A DNA stretch of 42,461 nucleotides from Gemmatimonadota bacterium. Lineage in GTDB: Bacteria > Gemmatimonadota > Gemmatimonadetes > Longimicrobiales > Gaopeijiaceae. The notes under the pieces are model-generated. The model was not told the origin of the DNA, did no database searches, and worked only from the letters and a program-made list of their open reading frames with translations. Below are positions 25,606-36,466 of this stretch, in pieces. Location: assembly GCA_028874985.1 (NCBI GenBank), contig JAPPGI010000055.1, positions 2,864 to 45,324 of the forward strand. Reading direction: 5' to 3'. Positions within the stretch are counted from its first letter, which is position 1. Each line of letters opens with the position of its first letter. Both the position numbers and the translations under genes were made by a program.

Positions 25606-26577
25606 ATGAAGCGAATCCTCGTCACCGGCGCGGGCGGCCAGATCGGTACCGAACTGACCGCCCGCCTGCTGGACCGCTACGGCCCCGCCGTGACCCTGGC
25701 AACGGATGTCCGCGAACCGGCGACCTGGGCGCGGAGCGGTCTCGCCGAACAGCTGGACTGCCTGGACCTGGGGGCGCTGCGCACCGTGGTCACCCGCTTC
25801 GGCGCCACCGACATCTTCCACCTGGCGGCCATCCTGTCCGCGGCCGCCGAGGCCGATCCGCTCCGGGCGTACCGGATCAACATGAACGGCCTGGTGAACG
25901 TGCTGCAGGTGGCGGCCGACACCGGGTGCCGCGTCTTCACACCCAGTTCGATCGCGGCCTTCGGGCCCGAAACCCCCCGCGACCCCGCCCCCCAGTCGAC
26001 TCTGCAGCGCCCCACGACCATGTACGGGGTCACCAAGGTCGCCGGGGAGCTGCTCTGCGACTACTACCACACCCGCTTCGGCGTCGACGCCCGGGGCCTG
26101 CGCTTCCCCGGTCTCGTCTCCTACACGGCGCCTCCCGGGGGCGGCACCACCGACTACGCGGTCGAGATCTTCCACGCCGCGCTGGACCGGAGCCGGTACA
26201 CCTGCCCGCTCAAGCCGGACACGCGCATGGACATGATGTACATGGCCGACGCGATCCGCGCGATCATCGAGCTCATGGAGGCCCCGTCGGCGTCGCTCGT
26301 CCACCGCAACGCCTTCAACGTGACCGCGCTCCAATTCACGCCGGCCGAACTCGCCGATGCGATCCGGGTCCACGTCCCGGCCTTCGCCATCGACTACGAA
26401 CCGGATCCGGTGCGCCAGGCCATCGCCGATTCGTGGCCCGAGCGGCTCGACGATTCGGAGGCGCGTGAGCAGTGGGGCTGGCGCCACGAGTACGAGCTTC
26501 CCGACATGGTGGCGGACATGTTCCGGGGGCTCAGGACGAACCTGGCCCGACACGCGGCGGGCGCCGCCGGGAGGTGA
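25606..26577 (+). CDS. tdh: SDR-type L-threonine 3-dehydrogenase
   Basis: 323 residues from ATG 25606 (MKRILVTGAGGQIGTEL, the NAD-binding glycine motif). The extra upstream residues in the open frame are unlike the family. YGVTK holds the catalytic Tyr and Lys, with SSIAAFGPETP before it and RFPGLVSYTAPPGGGTTDYAVEIFHAAL after it, which is typical of the NAD-dependent SDR threonine dehydrogenase group. It oxidises threonine to 2-amino-3-ketobutyrate. The kbl gene follows 10 bp later, which supports the assignment. Confidence 0.88.
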   Translation: MKRILVTGAGGQIGTELTARLLDRYGPAVTLATDVREPATWARSGLAEQLDCLDLGALRTVVTRFGATDIFHLAAILSAAAEADPLRAYRINMNGLVNVLQVAADTGCRVFTPSSIAAFGPETPRDPAPQSTLQRPTTMYGVTKVAGELLCDYYHTRFGVDARGLRFPGLVSYTAPPGGGTTDYAVEIFHAALDRSRYTCPLKPDTRMDMMYMADAIRAIIELMEAPSASLVHRNAFNVTALQFTPAELADAIRVHVPAFAIDYEPDPVRQAIADSWPERLDDSEAREQWGWRHEYELPDMVADMFRGLRTNLARHAAGAAGR

Positions 26578-26587
26578 TCGAAAAACC

Positions 26588-27820
26588 ATGCCGCTGGACC
26601 GGCTGACCGACGCGTTGAACGGGCTCGTCGCCCGCATGGAAGAGCAGGGCACCGCCAAGGGTGCCGAGGTGGTCGTCCGGGAGGTGATCCCGGCCGGCGG
26701 GGGGCGGGGGCCGCGCTTCCTGCTGGAGGGGCAGGGCGACAAGCGCTTCATCCGCATGAACGCGAATTCGTACCTGGGCCTGAGCCTGCACCCGGAGGTC
26801 ATCGAGGCGGAGGAGACCACGGCGCGCGCCATGGGGGCCGGGCCGGGGGCGGTCCGCTTCATCGCCGGGACCCATGCGCCGCACACGGCCCTGGAGCGGG
26901 AGCTCGCCGCCTTCCACGGCCGCGAGGAAGGGATGATCTTCTCGTCGGCCTATGCAGCCGTCGTGAGCGCGCTCGGCTCGCTGCTCGACAGGAACACCTT
27001 CGTGCTCTCCGACGAGCTCAATCACAACTGCATCATCAACGCGATCCGCATGTCGCGACCGGCGGGCAAGGCGATCTACCCGCATCTCGACATGGCCGCC
27101 CTGGACCGCCGGCTGGAGGAAGCGAAGAGCCGGGCCCGCCGGGCGGTCGTGGTGACCGACGGAATCTTCTCCATGCGGGGTGACCACGCACCGGTGGACG
27201 AAATCATGGCGATCGCCGAGCGGCACGACCGGGACTACGCCGAGAACGTGGTGGTGGTGGTGGACGACTCCCACGGCGTCGGGGCCTTCGGAGCCACGGG
27301 GCGGGGTACGGAGGAGTACACCGACAGTCCGCCCTGCGACATCCTGATCGGCACGCTGGGGAAGGCCTTCGGCGTCAACGGCGGCTACGTCGTTTCAACC
27401 GCCCCGGTGATCCGTTTCCTGCGCGAGTCGTCGCCGCTCTACATCTATTCGAACCCCATCACGGCCGGGGAGGCCGCGGCGGCCCGCAAGTCGCTGGAGA
27501 TCCTGCGGGGTCCGGACGGAGCGCACCGGTTGCGGCGCCTGCACGCCCTGACGAAGCGCTTCGAGTCGGGACTGGTCGCGCGGGGATTCGAGACCATTCC
27601 CAGCGACCATCCCATCACTCCCATCATGGTGCGCGACACGGCGGAAACCCGGCGCCTGGTGGCCGCCCTCTTCGACGCGGGCGTCCTCGCCACCGGGCTC
27701 GCCTACCCGGTCGTACCCAGGGGCGACGAGTCGATCCGCTTCCAGATCAACGCCGACCATACGGAGGCAGGGATCGACCAGGTCCTCGCGGCCCTGGCCG
27801 CCGCCCGCCCCACCCCCTGA
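26588..27820 (+). CDS. kbl: Glycine C-acetyltransferase (2-amino-3-ketobutyrate CoA ligase)
   Basis: 410 residues, ATG with GGGAGGTGA 9 nt upstream that overlaps the tdh stop. Alpha-oxoamine synthase fold: NSYLGLSLHPEV, HNCIINAIRMS, VTDGIFSMRGDHAPVDEI, VVVDDSHGVGAFGATGRGTEEY and GTLGKAFGVNGG with PLP Lys259. Kbl cleaves aminoketobutyrate with CoA to glycine and acetyl-CoA. Paired with the dehydrogenase it makes a complete two-step threonine-to-glycine route. Confidence 0.9.
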   Translation: MPLDRLTDALNGLVARMEEQGTAKGAEVVVREVIPAGGGRGPRFLLEGQGDKRFIRMNANSYLGLSLHPEVIEAEETTARAMGAGPGAVRFIAGTHAPHTALERELAAFHGREEGMIFSSAYAAVVSALGSLLDRNTFVLSDELNHNCIINAIRMSRPAGKAIYPHLDMAALDRRLEEAKSRARRAVVVTDGIFSMRGDHAPVDEIMAIAERHDRDYAENVVVVVDDSHGVGAFGATGRGTEEYTDSPPCDILIGTLGKAFGVNGGYVVSTAPVIRFLRESSPLYIYSNPITAGEAAAARKSLEILRGPDGAHRLRRLHALTKRFESGLVARGFETIPSDHPITPIMVRDTAETRRLVAALFDAGVLATGLAYPVVPRGDESIRFQINADHTEAGIDQVLAALAAARPTP

Positions 27821-27830
27821 TCCCCCCATC

Positions 27831-28574
27831 GTGCGTCTCGCCTTCATCTCGGACATCCACGGAAACCTCCCCGCCCTGGACGCCGTCCTGGCCGACATCG
27901 CCACCCGTGGGGTCGACGCCACCTACCACCTCGGCGACCTCGTCGGGTACGGCCCCTGGCCCAACGAGGTCATCGAACGGATCCGCGCCGAGGGCATCCC
28001 CGGGGTGGCCGGCAACTACGACACGACCGTCGCCCACGGCCACCCCGGCTGCGGTTGCCAGCACGAGGACCCCCGCCACCGTGCGCTCTCCGGCGAAAGC
28101 TACCGCTGGACCGCCGCCCACACCTCCGCCAGCAACCGGCGCTTCCTGGCCACGCTCCCCTTCCGCCTCGACGTGCGCCCGTTCGGCGGCCATGCGCCCG
28201 GTCCCGCCCTCGTCCTGGTCCACGCCGCCGCCACCCTGAACACGGTCTACTGGCACGCGGACCGGTCGGACCGCTTCTGCGCCGGGATGATCCGGCTCCT
28301 GCGCGCCCGCGACGGCGACACGATCCTCTTCGGTCACACCCACAAGCCGTGGACCCGTACCTTCGAGGGGCGGACGCTGGTCAACACCGGGTCCGTCGGG
28401 CGTCCCAAGGACGGCGACGCGCGCGGGAACTACGCCATCGTGGACATGCGGGAAGGCGCCGACGTCACCTTCCCCAGGGTCTCCTACGACGTTGACGGGG
28501 CGGTCGCCGCCATCGCCGCCAGCGGCCTGCCGGCAGAGCTGGGAACGGTCCTGAAGACCGGCGGTTCGCTGTAG
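27831..28574 (+). CDS. Calcineurin-like metallophosphoesterase (YfcE/DUF2436 type)
   Basis: 247 residues, GTG start 10 bp after kbl. The metal-site motifs are in order: FISDIHGN, HLGDLVGYGP, VAGNYD, then VHAA and FGHTHKPW, with LVNTGSVGRPKDGD near the end. This arrangement matches small prokaryotic phosphodiesterases of the YfcE kind. The substrate is unknown. It probably shares the tdh–kbl transcript and converges with the outer-membrane gene over 7 bp. Confidence 0.86.
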   Translation: MRLAFISDIHGNLPALDAVLADIATRGVDATYHLGDLVGYGPWPNEVIERIRAEGIPGVAGNYDTTVAHGHPGCGCQHEDPRHRALSGESYRWTAAHTSASNRRFLATLPFRLDVRPFGGHAPGPALVLVHAAATLNTVYWHADRSDRFCAGMIRLLRARDGDTILFGHTHKPWTRTFEGRTLVNTGSVGRPKDGDARGNYAIVDMREGADVTFPRVSYDVDGAVAAIAASGLPAELGTVLKTGGSL

Positions 28575-28581
28575 CCTCCTG

Positions 28582-29784
28582 CTACCTCGCCGGCCTCACG
28601 CGCAGGAAGAAGGCCCCTCCGAAGCGGCTGTAGTAGGCGCCGTTGAAGTTGGTCTCCACCTTCTGCCACCCGACGCGGAACGAGCCGTTCACGCGCGGCC
28701 CCAGGCTTCGCGTGATGGTCGCGTAGAGACTCGACTCGTTGTCGGCCTCCTCGCCCGGCACCAGTGCGTCCTGCCCGGGGTCGATGTACCGTTTCCTGGC
28801 GAGCGTCGCCGCAAGGTCGAGGTCAAAGTCCCTCCAGCATTCCCACAAGACCATCTTCGCGTCCACGCGCCCGCGGTTGTATTCCACGCGCCCGGAGTTC
28901 GACCGGTTTCGCGTGCCGTCGATCGTCACCGTGAGATCCAGCCGCGTCGTTCGCAGTTCGTAGGTTCCCCCCAGTCCCGTGGCGTGATCGACCCGGGGCA
29001 CCTGCTCCAACGCCTGCTTCGGGTAGCTGTGGTAGCGGTAGGTGCCGAAGACGCGAAAGCCCGAATACTCCCCTTCGTCGTCCTCGTTGGGGGTATCGGG
29101 GGTCCGGTAGAACCGTCTTCCGGCCCCCGCCTCCAGGGTCACCGAGCGGCGATCCAGCAGATCGAGGTTGCTAAGCAGGGCGGGTGCCGTGTAGTCGGCC
29201 CCTTCGCCCGTCAGGGTGACGTCCGCGGACATGCCCCGGACGGACTTCTGGTACCCGGCCCCCAGCCGGTAGATCTCATATCCCGGAGAGAGGTACAGCG
29301 GCATGGGAGGGTGATCGGTGATCCCGCGCATCCGCACCGTGGCCTCGCCATTGAACGTGCCGGCGCGGCCGCCCCGGATGCTGTGCATGAGTTTCGTGGT
29401 GAGGCTCCCGGTGTGTTCGCGCGGCGCGTAGTTGCGCAGCTGGAATCCTCCGGTTGCGAACTGGCGCAATCCGGCGTCGAGGGTGGCCTCCACCCTGCTG
29501 TGCTTCCGACTCAGCAGCGTGAAGATCCCATTCACGCTCCATTCGCCGATCCAGGCCTCCGCATGCTCGGTGGAATCGATCTGCGGTACCGCGATGGCGG
29601 TGAAGTCCCCGCGCCACGCTTCGCCCGCCATCCCCGCGGCGATCACGAGGTCCTTGACGCGTGCCTGCCCGGTGAGGGTCGCGGGGAACCAGAGCAGCCC
29701 GCCAAGCCCCAGCACCGCCAGAATCGCATGCGCTCGCGTCCGCGCCGACATGCTGTTGAATGCCAGCCACACCAATGGTCTCAT
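28582..29784 (-). CDS. Putative outer-membrane beta-barrel protein
   Basis: 400 residues, ATG 29784 overlapping the preceding gene by 4 nt. Signal peptide: ARTRAHAILAVLGLGGLLWFPATLTGQA. The mature part is a run of amphipathic strands with alternating aromatic residues (YEIYRLGAGYQK, FRVFGTYRYHSY, ESSLYATITRSLGPRVNGSFRVGW), ending in a strand FGGAFFLRVRPAR rather than the classical terminal Phe. No named family. Last gene of the kinase operon, so its synthesis is probably tied to that signalling system. Confidence 0.7.
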   Translation of the reverse strand: MRPLVWLAFNSMSARTRAHAILAVLGLGGLLWFPATLTGQARVKDLVIAAGMAGEAWRGDFTAIAVPQIDSTEHAEAWIGEWSVNGIFTLLSRKHSRVEATLDAGLRQFATGGFQLRNYAPREHTGSLTTKLMHSIRGGRAGTFNGEATVRMRGITDHPPMPLYLSPGYEIYRLGAGYQKSVRGMSADVTLTGEGADYTAPALLSNLDLLDRRSVTLEAGAGRRFYRTPDTPNEDDEGEYSGFRVFGTYRYHSYPKQALEQVPRVDHATGLGGTYELRTTRLDLTVTIDGTRNRSNSGRVEYNRGRVDAKMVLWECWRDFDLDLAATLARKRYIDPGQDALVPGEEADNESSLYATITRSLGPRVNGSFRVGWQKVETNFNGAYYSRFGGAFFLRVRPAR

Positions 29785-30691
29785 GATCGGCCTCCCGCCC
29801 GTTGTCGGAATTCCTCCGCCTTCCGCCTCGTTTCCTCCATACGATCCGCGACTTCCTTCCTCAAGGCCCTCTTCTTCTCGATTCGGGCCTCGATTGGCTC
29901 GAGAGCCAGGTTGACCGCCGTTGAGTCCGTGACCCCCGTGGCCCCGGGAGCACTGCGCCGCTCGGTTCCGGTGGGGGTAACAACATGACTAAATCGTTCC
30001 CGCGCCGCCAGTATGTCTCTTCTTTTCTGTTCCCGCTCCTGGCGCTTTACGAGGGACTCGATCTCGCGGTCGAGGTCCTGCAGCAGCAAATCGTAACGTG
30101 CCACGGTGTTCTCGATCACCGTGGCCTTGTATCGAATCTCCCTGGGCGTATCGTCCGGACCGATCTCGATTTCGGGCATCGGCTCCAGCTCGAGGGGCTC
30201 CCGCGCCGCTTCCACCTCCCCCTCCACCAGCTCCAGTTCATCTTCCAGATTGCCGTACAGGATCCACGCACCCTCGGCGGAGCCCACGGACACCTCGATC
30301 TCGTTCACGAGCAGGGTAAGCCTCGCATCGATGGCACTGATCAGCGCGTCGGCGGCGGCGACCCACCGCTCTCTGCTCGTGCGCCATCCGGTCTCGGCGC
30401 TGTCCTTCTCTCCGCTTCGCTCCTGGAACTCGGCGAGAAGCTCGCTGACGAGAGCCTCGTCACCCCCCTGCCGGGCAGCCGTGTAGCGTTCGAGGAGCCG
30501 GTCCCACTCGTGTTGGAGCCGTTGCGCCTCGGTGAAAGCCGCCTCGTGCTGTTCCTTCGCGGCCCGGTATTCGATCCGCCTGTCCTCCACGTTCTGGTGC
30601 ACGGTCCCCTGTGCTCCCAGGCCAACCGGAGCGGCCGCCGCCGCAAGCAGCCCGAGGAGTCCGTGGGCTCCCGGGAGACGGGGCAAGCCCT

Positions 30692-30695
<4 letters not shown>
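29781..30695 (-). CDS. Secreted coiled-coil protein
   Basis: 304 residues. Signal peptide of about 29 residues (LLGLLAAAAAPVGLGAQG). The rest is rich in Glu, Arg and Ala heptads: ~35–130 and ~200–300 are long helices, separated by a short acidic stretch LELEPMPEIEIGPDD. Resembles tethering or adaptor coiled coils, but no family is recognised. It overlaps the response-regulator and outer-membrane genes by 4 nt each, which indicates coupled translation. Confidence 0.75.
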
Positions 30696-32109
<1,414 letters not shown>

Positions 32110-32113
<4 letters not shown>

Positions 32114-33567
32114 GGCGTTGCGCTTTCCGGGCCGGCCAGCCGGCGCCCCCCGTCGTCGGGAAGGTCTTCGGGACCACTCAAGTATACGTGAAATTCCGCG
32201 CCATCCCCAGTTTCCCCCGTCCCCCGCCCCCCGGACGCCAGCTCCACGCGGCCGTGGTTCGCCTCCGCCATCTCCTTGACGATTGCCAGGCCGAGACCCG
32301 CACCCTGCGCCTTGTCACCGACGAAGGGCTCGAAGATCCGGTCCCGCAGTTCGTGCGGAATCCCGGGCCCGTTGTCCTTCACCGCGAGCCGCACTTCGCC
32401 GTTCACCAGCGCCCCGCCCAGCCACACGCGGTCGCCGGCGTGGGCGGCGTTGCGCAGCAGGTTGAGCACCAGCCGCTTGACGTGGAGCGGGTCGGCCATG
32501 GCGAGGAGCGGTCTCGACGGCAGGTCAACGTGGAGTTCGCCACCCTTCTTCCCGAGTTCGGCTTCCGCGAGGGCCGCGGCTTCACCGAGCGGCTCGCGCA
32601 CGTCGTGCAGCTGCGGTTCGGTTTGCCCGGGGCGGGCGAATCCGAGGAACTCGTTGATGATGGCGTTCAGGCCCCGCACCTCCTTTCTCACCCGCTCCAG
32701 GATGCGCCGGCGTTCCCCGGCATCCTCCGTATCCTGCGCCGCGGACGCGAAGAGCTCGAGGCCCCCAAGCGGGTTGCGGATCTCGTGGGCGACGCGCGAC
32801 AGCATGAGGCGCAGCTGCTCATCGCGGCGCTGAATCCCGGTTCTCATGCGCTCCATGGCCCTGGCCAGCCGACCGACCTCGTCCTCCCCCTCGAGGTCGA
32901 AGGGGCGATCCATCGCGCCCCGCTGGATCCGCAGTGCTCCCCGGCTCATCACCTCGAGCCGTGAGGCTATGCCGCCGGCCAGGCGCCAGCCGATCAGCGC
33001 CGCCAGCAACCCCGCCCCGACCGAAAGCGCGACCACCGTCCACCCCAGCGTGTGAAGCGGTTCCAGGTGGTCGGCCGGCATCAGCACGGCCAGAAAGGCC
33101 TTGCCGGAGCTCAGACGCACGATGCCGTACTTGTACCATCGTCCGTCCCTGCCCGCGAAGAGCTCCGTCGTGGCCCAGCCGCGCTCATGCGCTTCCGGGA
33201 CCGCCGTGGAGATGTACGGCTCGACCCAGTGGAGCTTCTGCCCCAGCGGGAGCGGTTCGGCGCTTACCAGGACGGTCGCCGGATCGCCGGGCTCCCAGCG
33301 GAAGATGTCGGCGCGGTCCACATATGACTTGCGGTTGCGGTCGACCCTCGTGCTGTCGACGAGGCGGAGCAGCAGGGCGCGGTACTCGACCCAGATCTCC
33401 TCTCCCTCTTCGTGGCCCGGCCGCAGCCCGAGAAGGACTTCGTCCGCTCCGAAGGCCAGATCTCCCGCAACTCTCGCCACGTCAAGCAGCCTCTTGTCGA
33501 GCGCTTCCTCGAGTGCCTGCCGGGACGCGTTCCAACTCAACAACCCCTGAACCGCGCTGATCGCCAC
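32110..33567 (-). CDS. Membrane sensor histidine kinase
   Basis: 485 residues from GTG 33567. This start cuts the first membrane helix: the upstream frame continues RLRNRFALFFVAFAVAISAVQGLLSW back to a stop at 33667. GGAGG (33619–33623) precedes ATA at 33612 by 6 nt and CTG at 33606 by 12 nt, so the true start is probably non-standard and upstream. Features: TM1, periplasmic sensor ~25–175, TM2 (VVALSVGAGLLAALIGW), HAMP, H-box LSRVAHEIRNPLGG, N-box LLRNAAHAG, G-boxes DNGPGIP and GAGLGLAIVKE. Partner of the overlapping response regulator. Confidence 0.88.
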
Positions 33568-33666
33568 GGCGAAGGCGACGAAGAACAGCGCGAAGCGGTT
33601 GCGCAGTCTTATCGTTCGCCTCCAGCGACGTCGGCGCCCGGGTATGCTGCGCCAATGCTCATGGCA

Positions 33667-34710
33667 CTACACCCCGCAGGGCACCCTCTCTTCCCGGAAC
33701 CCGTACGAAACCCGGGCGGTATCTCTGCGCGTCACCGCGATGTGATGGGGCCGGACCGTGCGCCGCGCCGGAGCGCAATAGTCCCCAGGGATCCGCTCCA
33801 CGATTTCGAACTTCATGTCCCGGTCCTTGTCGATAACCAGGACACGGCGGACTTCGACGGAGTCTCCCAGTTCTCGTCTGACGCCCACGGCGGCGACTAC
33901 GACCATCTCACTGGCCCAGTCGACCTCGGGCGGCGGGCGGCCGCTGTCCCTGGTGTGCTGTTTCCAGAAATCCAGCCATTCCCGAGGGGGCTCGCTCCGC
34001 CCTCGTTCACCCGTGGACCGAAAGACCGTGGATTCGTTCAGGTCCATTCCCGACTCCGTGCCGCGCTCAAGGGTCCCGAACGGCAGGCTGCCCGTGTAGG
34101 CGTATCCGTCGAAATCCGCTCCCAGAGTGAAGTCCCTGGCCCGCAACACGACCTGGATCACACGTGCGGAGCCGTCGTCGGGGTCCACTCCCTGGATGCT
34201 CAAACCACGCAACGGGGTCGCTTCGGGAGCGCAACGAGTCCACTCCTTCTGGTCATCGCGCAGGTTGTCATGGATCAGAAAGCTCACCCGGCTTCGGCCG
34301 ATGCCGCAATTCGGGTCCAGATCGCGCAGGCCCCATAGCCTGGTACCCCTGTTCTCGTTGACAAGATGGAGCAGGCTGACGTAGTTGGCCGCGAATCTGA
34401 ACGGCAAACCCGGGCTCCTCAGGAGGCTCCTATCGCCCATCAGGGTGTCGTATCCGATCTCCTCGAAGAGGCTCCACGCACCGTCGGACTGCCAGGTGAA
34501 CACCTGCTCCATCCACCCGAGGCCGCCCTGCAGGGGCACCTCGACCGTCACCCGCACCAACCCGTCCGATCCGAAGCGCAACAGAGTCGGGCCAACCGGA
34601 TCGCAACCTGCGAAGGCGATGCAAGTTGTGGTCAGACCTAGCGTTACGCGAATTGCCGACAACCGTCGCGGTGACCTTTCCCTGGCAGGTGTGCCGGTGT
34701 ATCTTTCCAT
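33667..34710 (-). CDS. Lipoprotein with C-terminal PrcB-like domain
   Basis: 347 residues from ATG 34710, supported by GGGAGG 8 nt upstream. Lipobox FAGC follows the hydrophobic stretch RVTLGLTTTCIA near residue 36; a TTG at 34662 would give a shorter signal and is the alternative. The middle has no known fold. The last ~110 residues (REWLDFWKQHT…VDWASEMVVVAAVGVRRELGDSVEVRRV…RPHHIAV) match PrcB_C, known from a Treponema denticola protease-complex subunit. It likely precedes the kinase on one transcript. Start lies 4 nt from the divergent pyrE start. Confidence 0.7.
   Translation of the reverse strand: MERYTGTPARERSPRRLSAIRVTLGLTTTCIAFAGCDPVGPTLLRFGSDGLVRVTVEVPLQGGLGWMEQVFTWQSDGAWSLFEEIGYDTLMGDRSLLRSPGLPFRFAANYVSLLHLVNENRGTRLWGLRDLDPNCGIGRSRVSFLIHDNLRDDQKEWTRCAPEATPLRGLSIQGVDPDDGSARVIQVVLRARDFTLGADFDGYAYTGSLPFGTLERGTESGMDLNESTVFRSTGERGRSEPPREWLDFWKQHTRDSGRPPPEVDWASEMVVVAAVGVRRELGDSVEVRRVLVIDKDRDMKFEIVERIPGDYCAPARRTVRPHHIAVTRRDTARVSYGFREERVPCGV
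34700..34705 (+). promoter_or_regulatory. -10 element before pyrE
   Basis: TATCTT ends 9 nt before ATG 34715, with TTTCCC 17 nt further upstream as a poor -35. Same hexamer and similar distance as before the PD40 gene at 19593. Confidence 0.35.
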
Positions 34711-34714
34711 GGTC

Positions 34715-35275
34715 ATGTCCTCCCTCTCCCGCCTGCGCCGCCTTCTCCGAGATAGAAGCGTGAAGACGGGAGTGTTCACGCTTGCCAGCGGCCGTCGCTC
34801 AACATACTACATCGACGCCCGCCTGACGACAATGAGCGGTGCAGGCCAGCTTCTCGTTGGCGAGGTCTGCTACGACGCCATCGCGGACGCCGGTTGGCGG
34901 CCGGCCTTCGTAGGTGGCATGACCCTGGGCGCCGATCCCATCGCCTATGCCATCGCAAACCATTCCGCGCGCCTGCGCCGCCCGCTTGACGCGTTCACCG
35001 TTCGGAAGGAGGCGAAGGAGCACGGAACGGGCAGGCGCATCGAGGGTGGTCTGCCCGTCGGCGTGAGGGTCGTGGTCGTCGAGGATTCGGTGACGACCGG
35101 CGGCAGCCTGCTTGCGGCCCTCGACGTGGTCGAACGGCACGGCGCCGTCGTTGGCGGGGTGCTGGCTCTCGTCGACCGCGAGGAAGGCGGCGCGAGAAAG
35201 GTCGCGGAAGCGGGCTATGACTTCCGGGCCGTCTTCACGGCCGCGGAACTCCTGCAGGTGCCGCCTCCGGCCTAG
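34715..35275 (+). CDS. pyrE: Orotate phosphoribosyltransferase
   Basis: 186 residues from ATG 34715; ATG 34709 would add two. Pyrimidine pathway enzyme that joins orotate and PRPP to give OMP. LRRLLRDRSVKTGVFTLASGRRSTYYIDAR is the family N-terminus; TVRKEAKEHGTGRRIEGG is the flexible loop and VVVVEDSVTTGGS the PRPP-binding signature. No Shine–Dalgarno sequence, but TATCTT lies at 34700–34705, so the message may have almost no leader. Confidence 0.92.
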   Translation: MSSLSRLRRLLRDRSVKTGVFTLASGRRSTYYIDARLTTMSGAGQLLVGEVCYDAIADAGWRPAFVGGMTLGADPIAYAIANHSARLRRPLDAFTVRKEAKEHGTGRRIEGGLPVGVRVVVVEDSVTTGGSLLAALDVVERHGAVVGGVLALVDREEGGARKVAEAGYDFRAVFTAAELLQVPPPA

Positions 35276-35298
35276 GACGGTTCCGCGGCCGACCGCCC

Positions 35299-35323
35299 GG
35301 GAACCGGTCCCTCTCCGGTTCTC
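35299..35323. terminator. Hairpin between convergent pyrE and dnaN
   Basis: GAACCGG (35301–35307), 7-nt loop, CCGGTTC (35315–35321), extended by one wobble and one further pair. No T-run on either side, so it is a weak candidate for a bidirectional terminator. Confidence 0.4.
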
Positions 35324-35362
35324 GCCGCCCGGGACGATTCGGTCCGGGGACTCCTGGAGCCG

Positions 35363-36466
35363 CTAGTCCACCAGGCGCAACGGCATGACGAGACACAGAT
35401 AGTCGAGGTCCCCGTCGCCCGGCTCGACCGTCACGGCGCGCTCGGCGGTCCTGAACGCGAGCTTGACATCCCCTTCCGGCATGTTGCGCAGGACCTCCAG
35501 GACGTAGTTCGCGTTAAAGGCGATCTGCAGCGATTCGCCCTCGTAGTCGAGTTCCAGCTCGTCATGGGCCTCCCCGAGATCCGGGGTCATGACGTCCATG
35601 TGGACCCGGTTGGACTCGAACGAGAGCTTGATCCGCCGGGTCTGGTCGCTCGCGACGACGGCCATGCGGCGCACGCTGGCTTCGAGCGCGTCCCTGTCGA
35701 CCCGCGCGATCTTGTCGTTGTCCTTCGGGATCACCTGCTCGTAGTTGGGATACCGTCCCTCGATCAGCCTCGTGTAGACCTCTTGGTTGTCGGAGCGGAA
35801 CCCCAGGTGGTTCCCGCCCTTGCCGACGGCGAGCTCCCCGTCACCGTCGAACAGCCGTTCCACCTGTGCGAGCGCCGCGGGGGGCACGATGAACTCGCCG
35901 CTGCTCCCGTGCGCGGCCGCGGCGCCGACCTCCATCTTGGCCAGACGGTGTCCGTTGGTGGCCACCATCGTCATGGTCGTGTCCCCCAACGCCCAGTAGA
36001 CGCCGTTGAGGATCGGCCGGCTCTCCTCGTTGGACACCGCGAAAGCGGTACTGCGGATCAGTTGGCGCAGCGATCTTTCCGAGACGCCCCAACCCTGCTC
36101 GAAGTCCATGGCCGGAAGGTTCGGGAACTCCTCGCTCGGCAACCCGTTCAACTTGAACCGGCTGTGTCCGCAACCGATCTCCAGCTGGTGGCCGCGGGCC
36201 TGCAGGTCAACGGGCTGGTCCGGAAGCTCGCGGGTAAGCTCCAGGAGCTTGCGGCCCGGCGCGGTGATCGCTCCCGCCTGCACCACCTCCGCCGGCACAC
36301 GAACGCGTATCGACACGTCGAGGTCCGTGCCGGCAATCCAGATCGAGTCCTCCTGCGTCTCGATCAGGACGTTCGACAGGACCGGCAGCGTGGTCTTGCT
36401 GGGGATGCTCGCCGATACGGCCGCCAGCCCCCGCTGAAGGTTCTGGCGTGTGATGGTCAGTCTCAT
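35363..36466 (-). CDS. dnaN: DNA polymerase III sliding clamp (beta subunit)
   Basis: 367 residues, ATG 36466 with GGGAGG-type spacing just upstream. The three-domain beta-clamp pattern is complete: SIPSKTTLPVLSNVLIE at the start, FAVSNEESRPILNGVYW with TNGHRLA in domain 2, EGRYPNYEQVIP, and the C-terminal YLCLVMPLRL peptide that shapes the binding cleft. It tethers polymerase to DNA. Downstream of dnaA in the same direction, the usual order. Confidence 0.96.
   Translation of the reverse strand: MRLTITRQNLQRGLAAVSASIPSKTTLPVLSNVLIETQEDSIWIAGTDLDVSIRVRVPAEVVQAGAITAPGRKLLELTRELPDQPVDLQARGHQLEIGCGHSRFKLNGLPSEEFPNLPAMDFEQGWGVSERSLRQLIRSTAFAVSNEESRPILNGVYWALGDTTMTMVATNGHRLAKMEVGAAAAHGSSGEFIVPPAALAQVERLFDGDGELAVGKGGNHLGFRSDNQEVYTRLIEGRYPNYEQVIPKDNDKIARVDRDALEASVRRMAVVASDQTRRIKLSFESNRVHMDVMTPDLGEAHDELELDYEGESLQIAFNANYVLEVLRNMPEGDVKLAFRTAERAVTVEPGDGDLDYLCLVMPLRLVD

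Noticed and set aside
24397-26886. An 829-codon minus-strand frame opposite the sigma–Spy–threonine dehydrogenase genes
   Set aside because: Antisense shadow: the plus-strand genes have clear motifs and ribosome-binding sites and the minus-strand translation does not.
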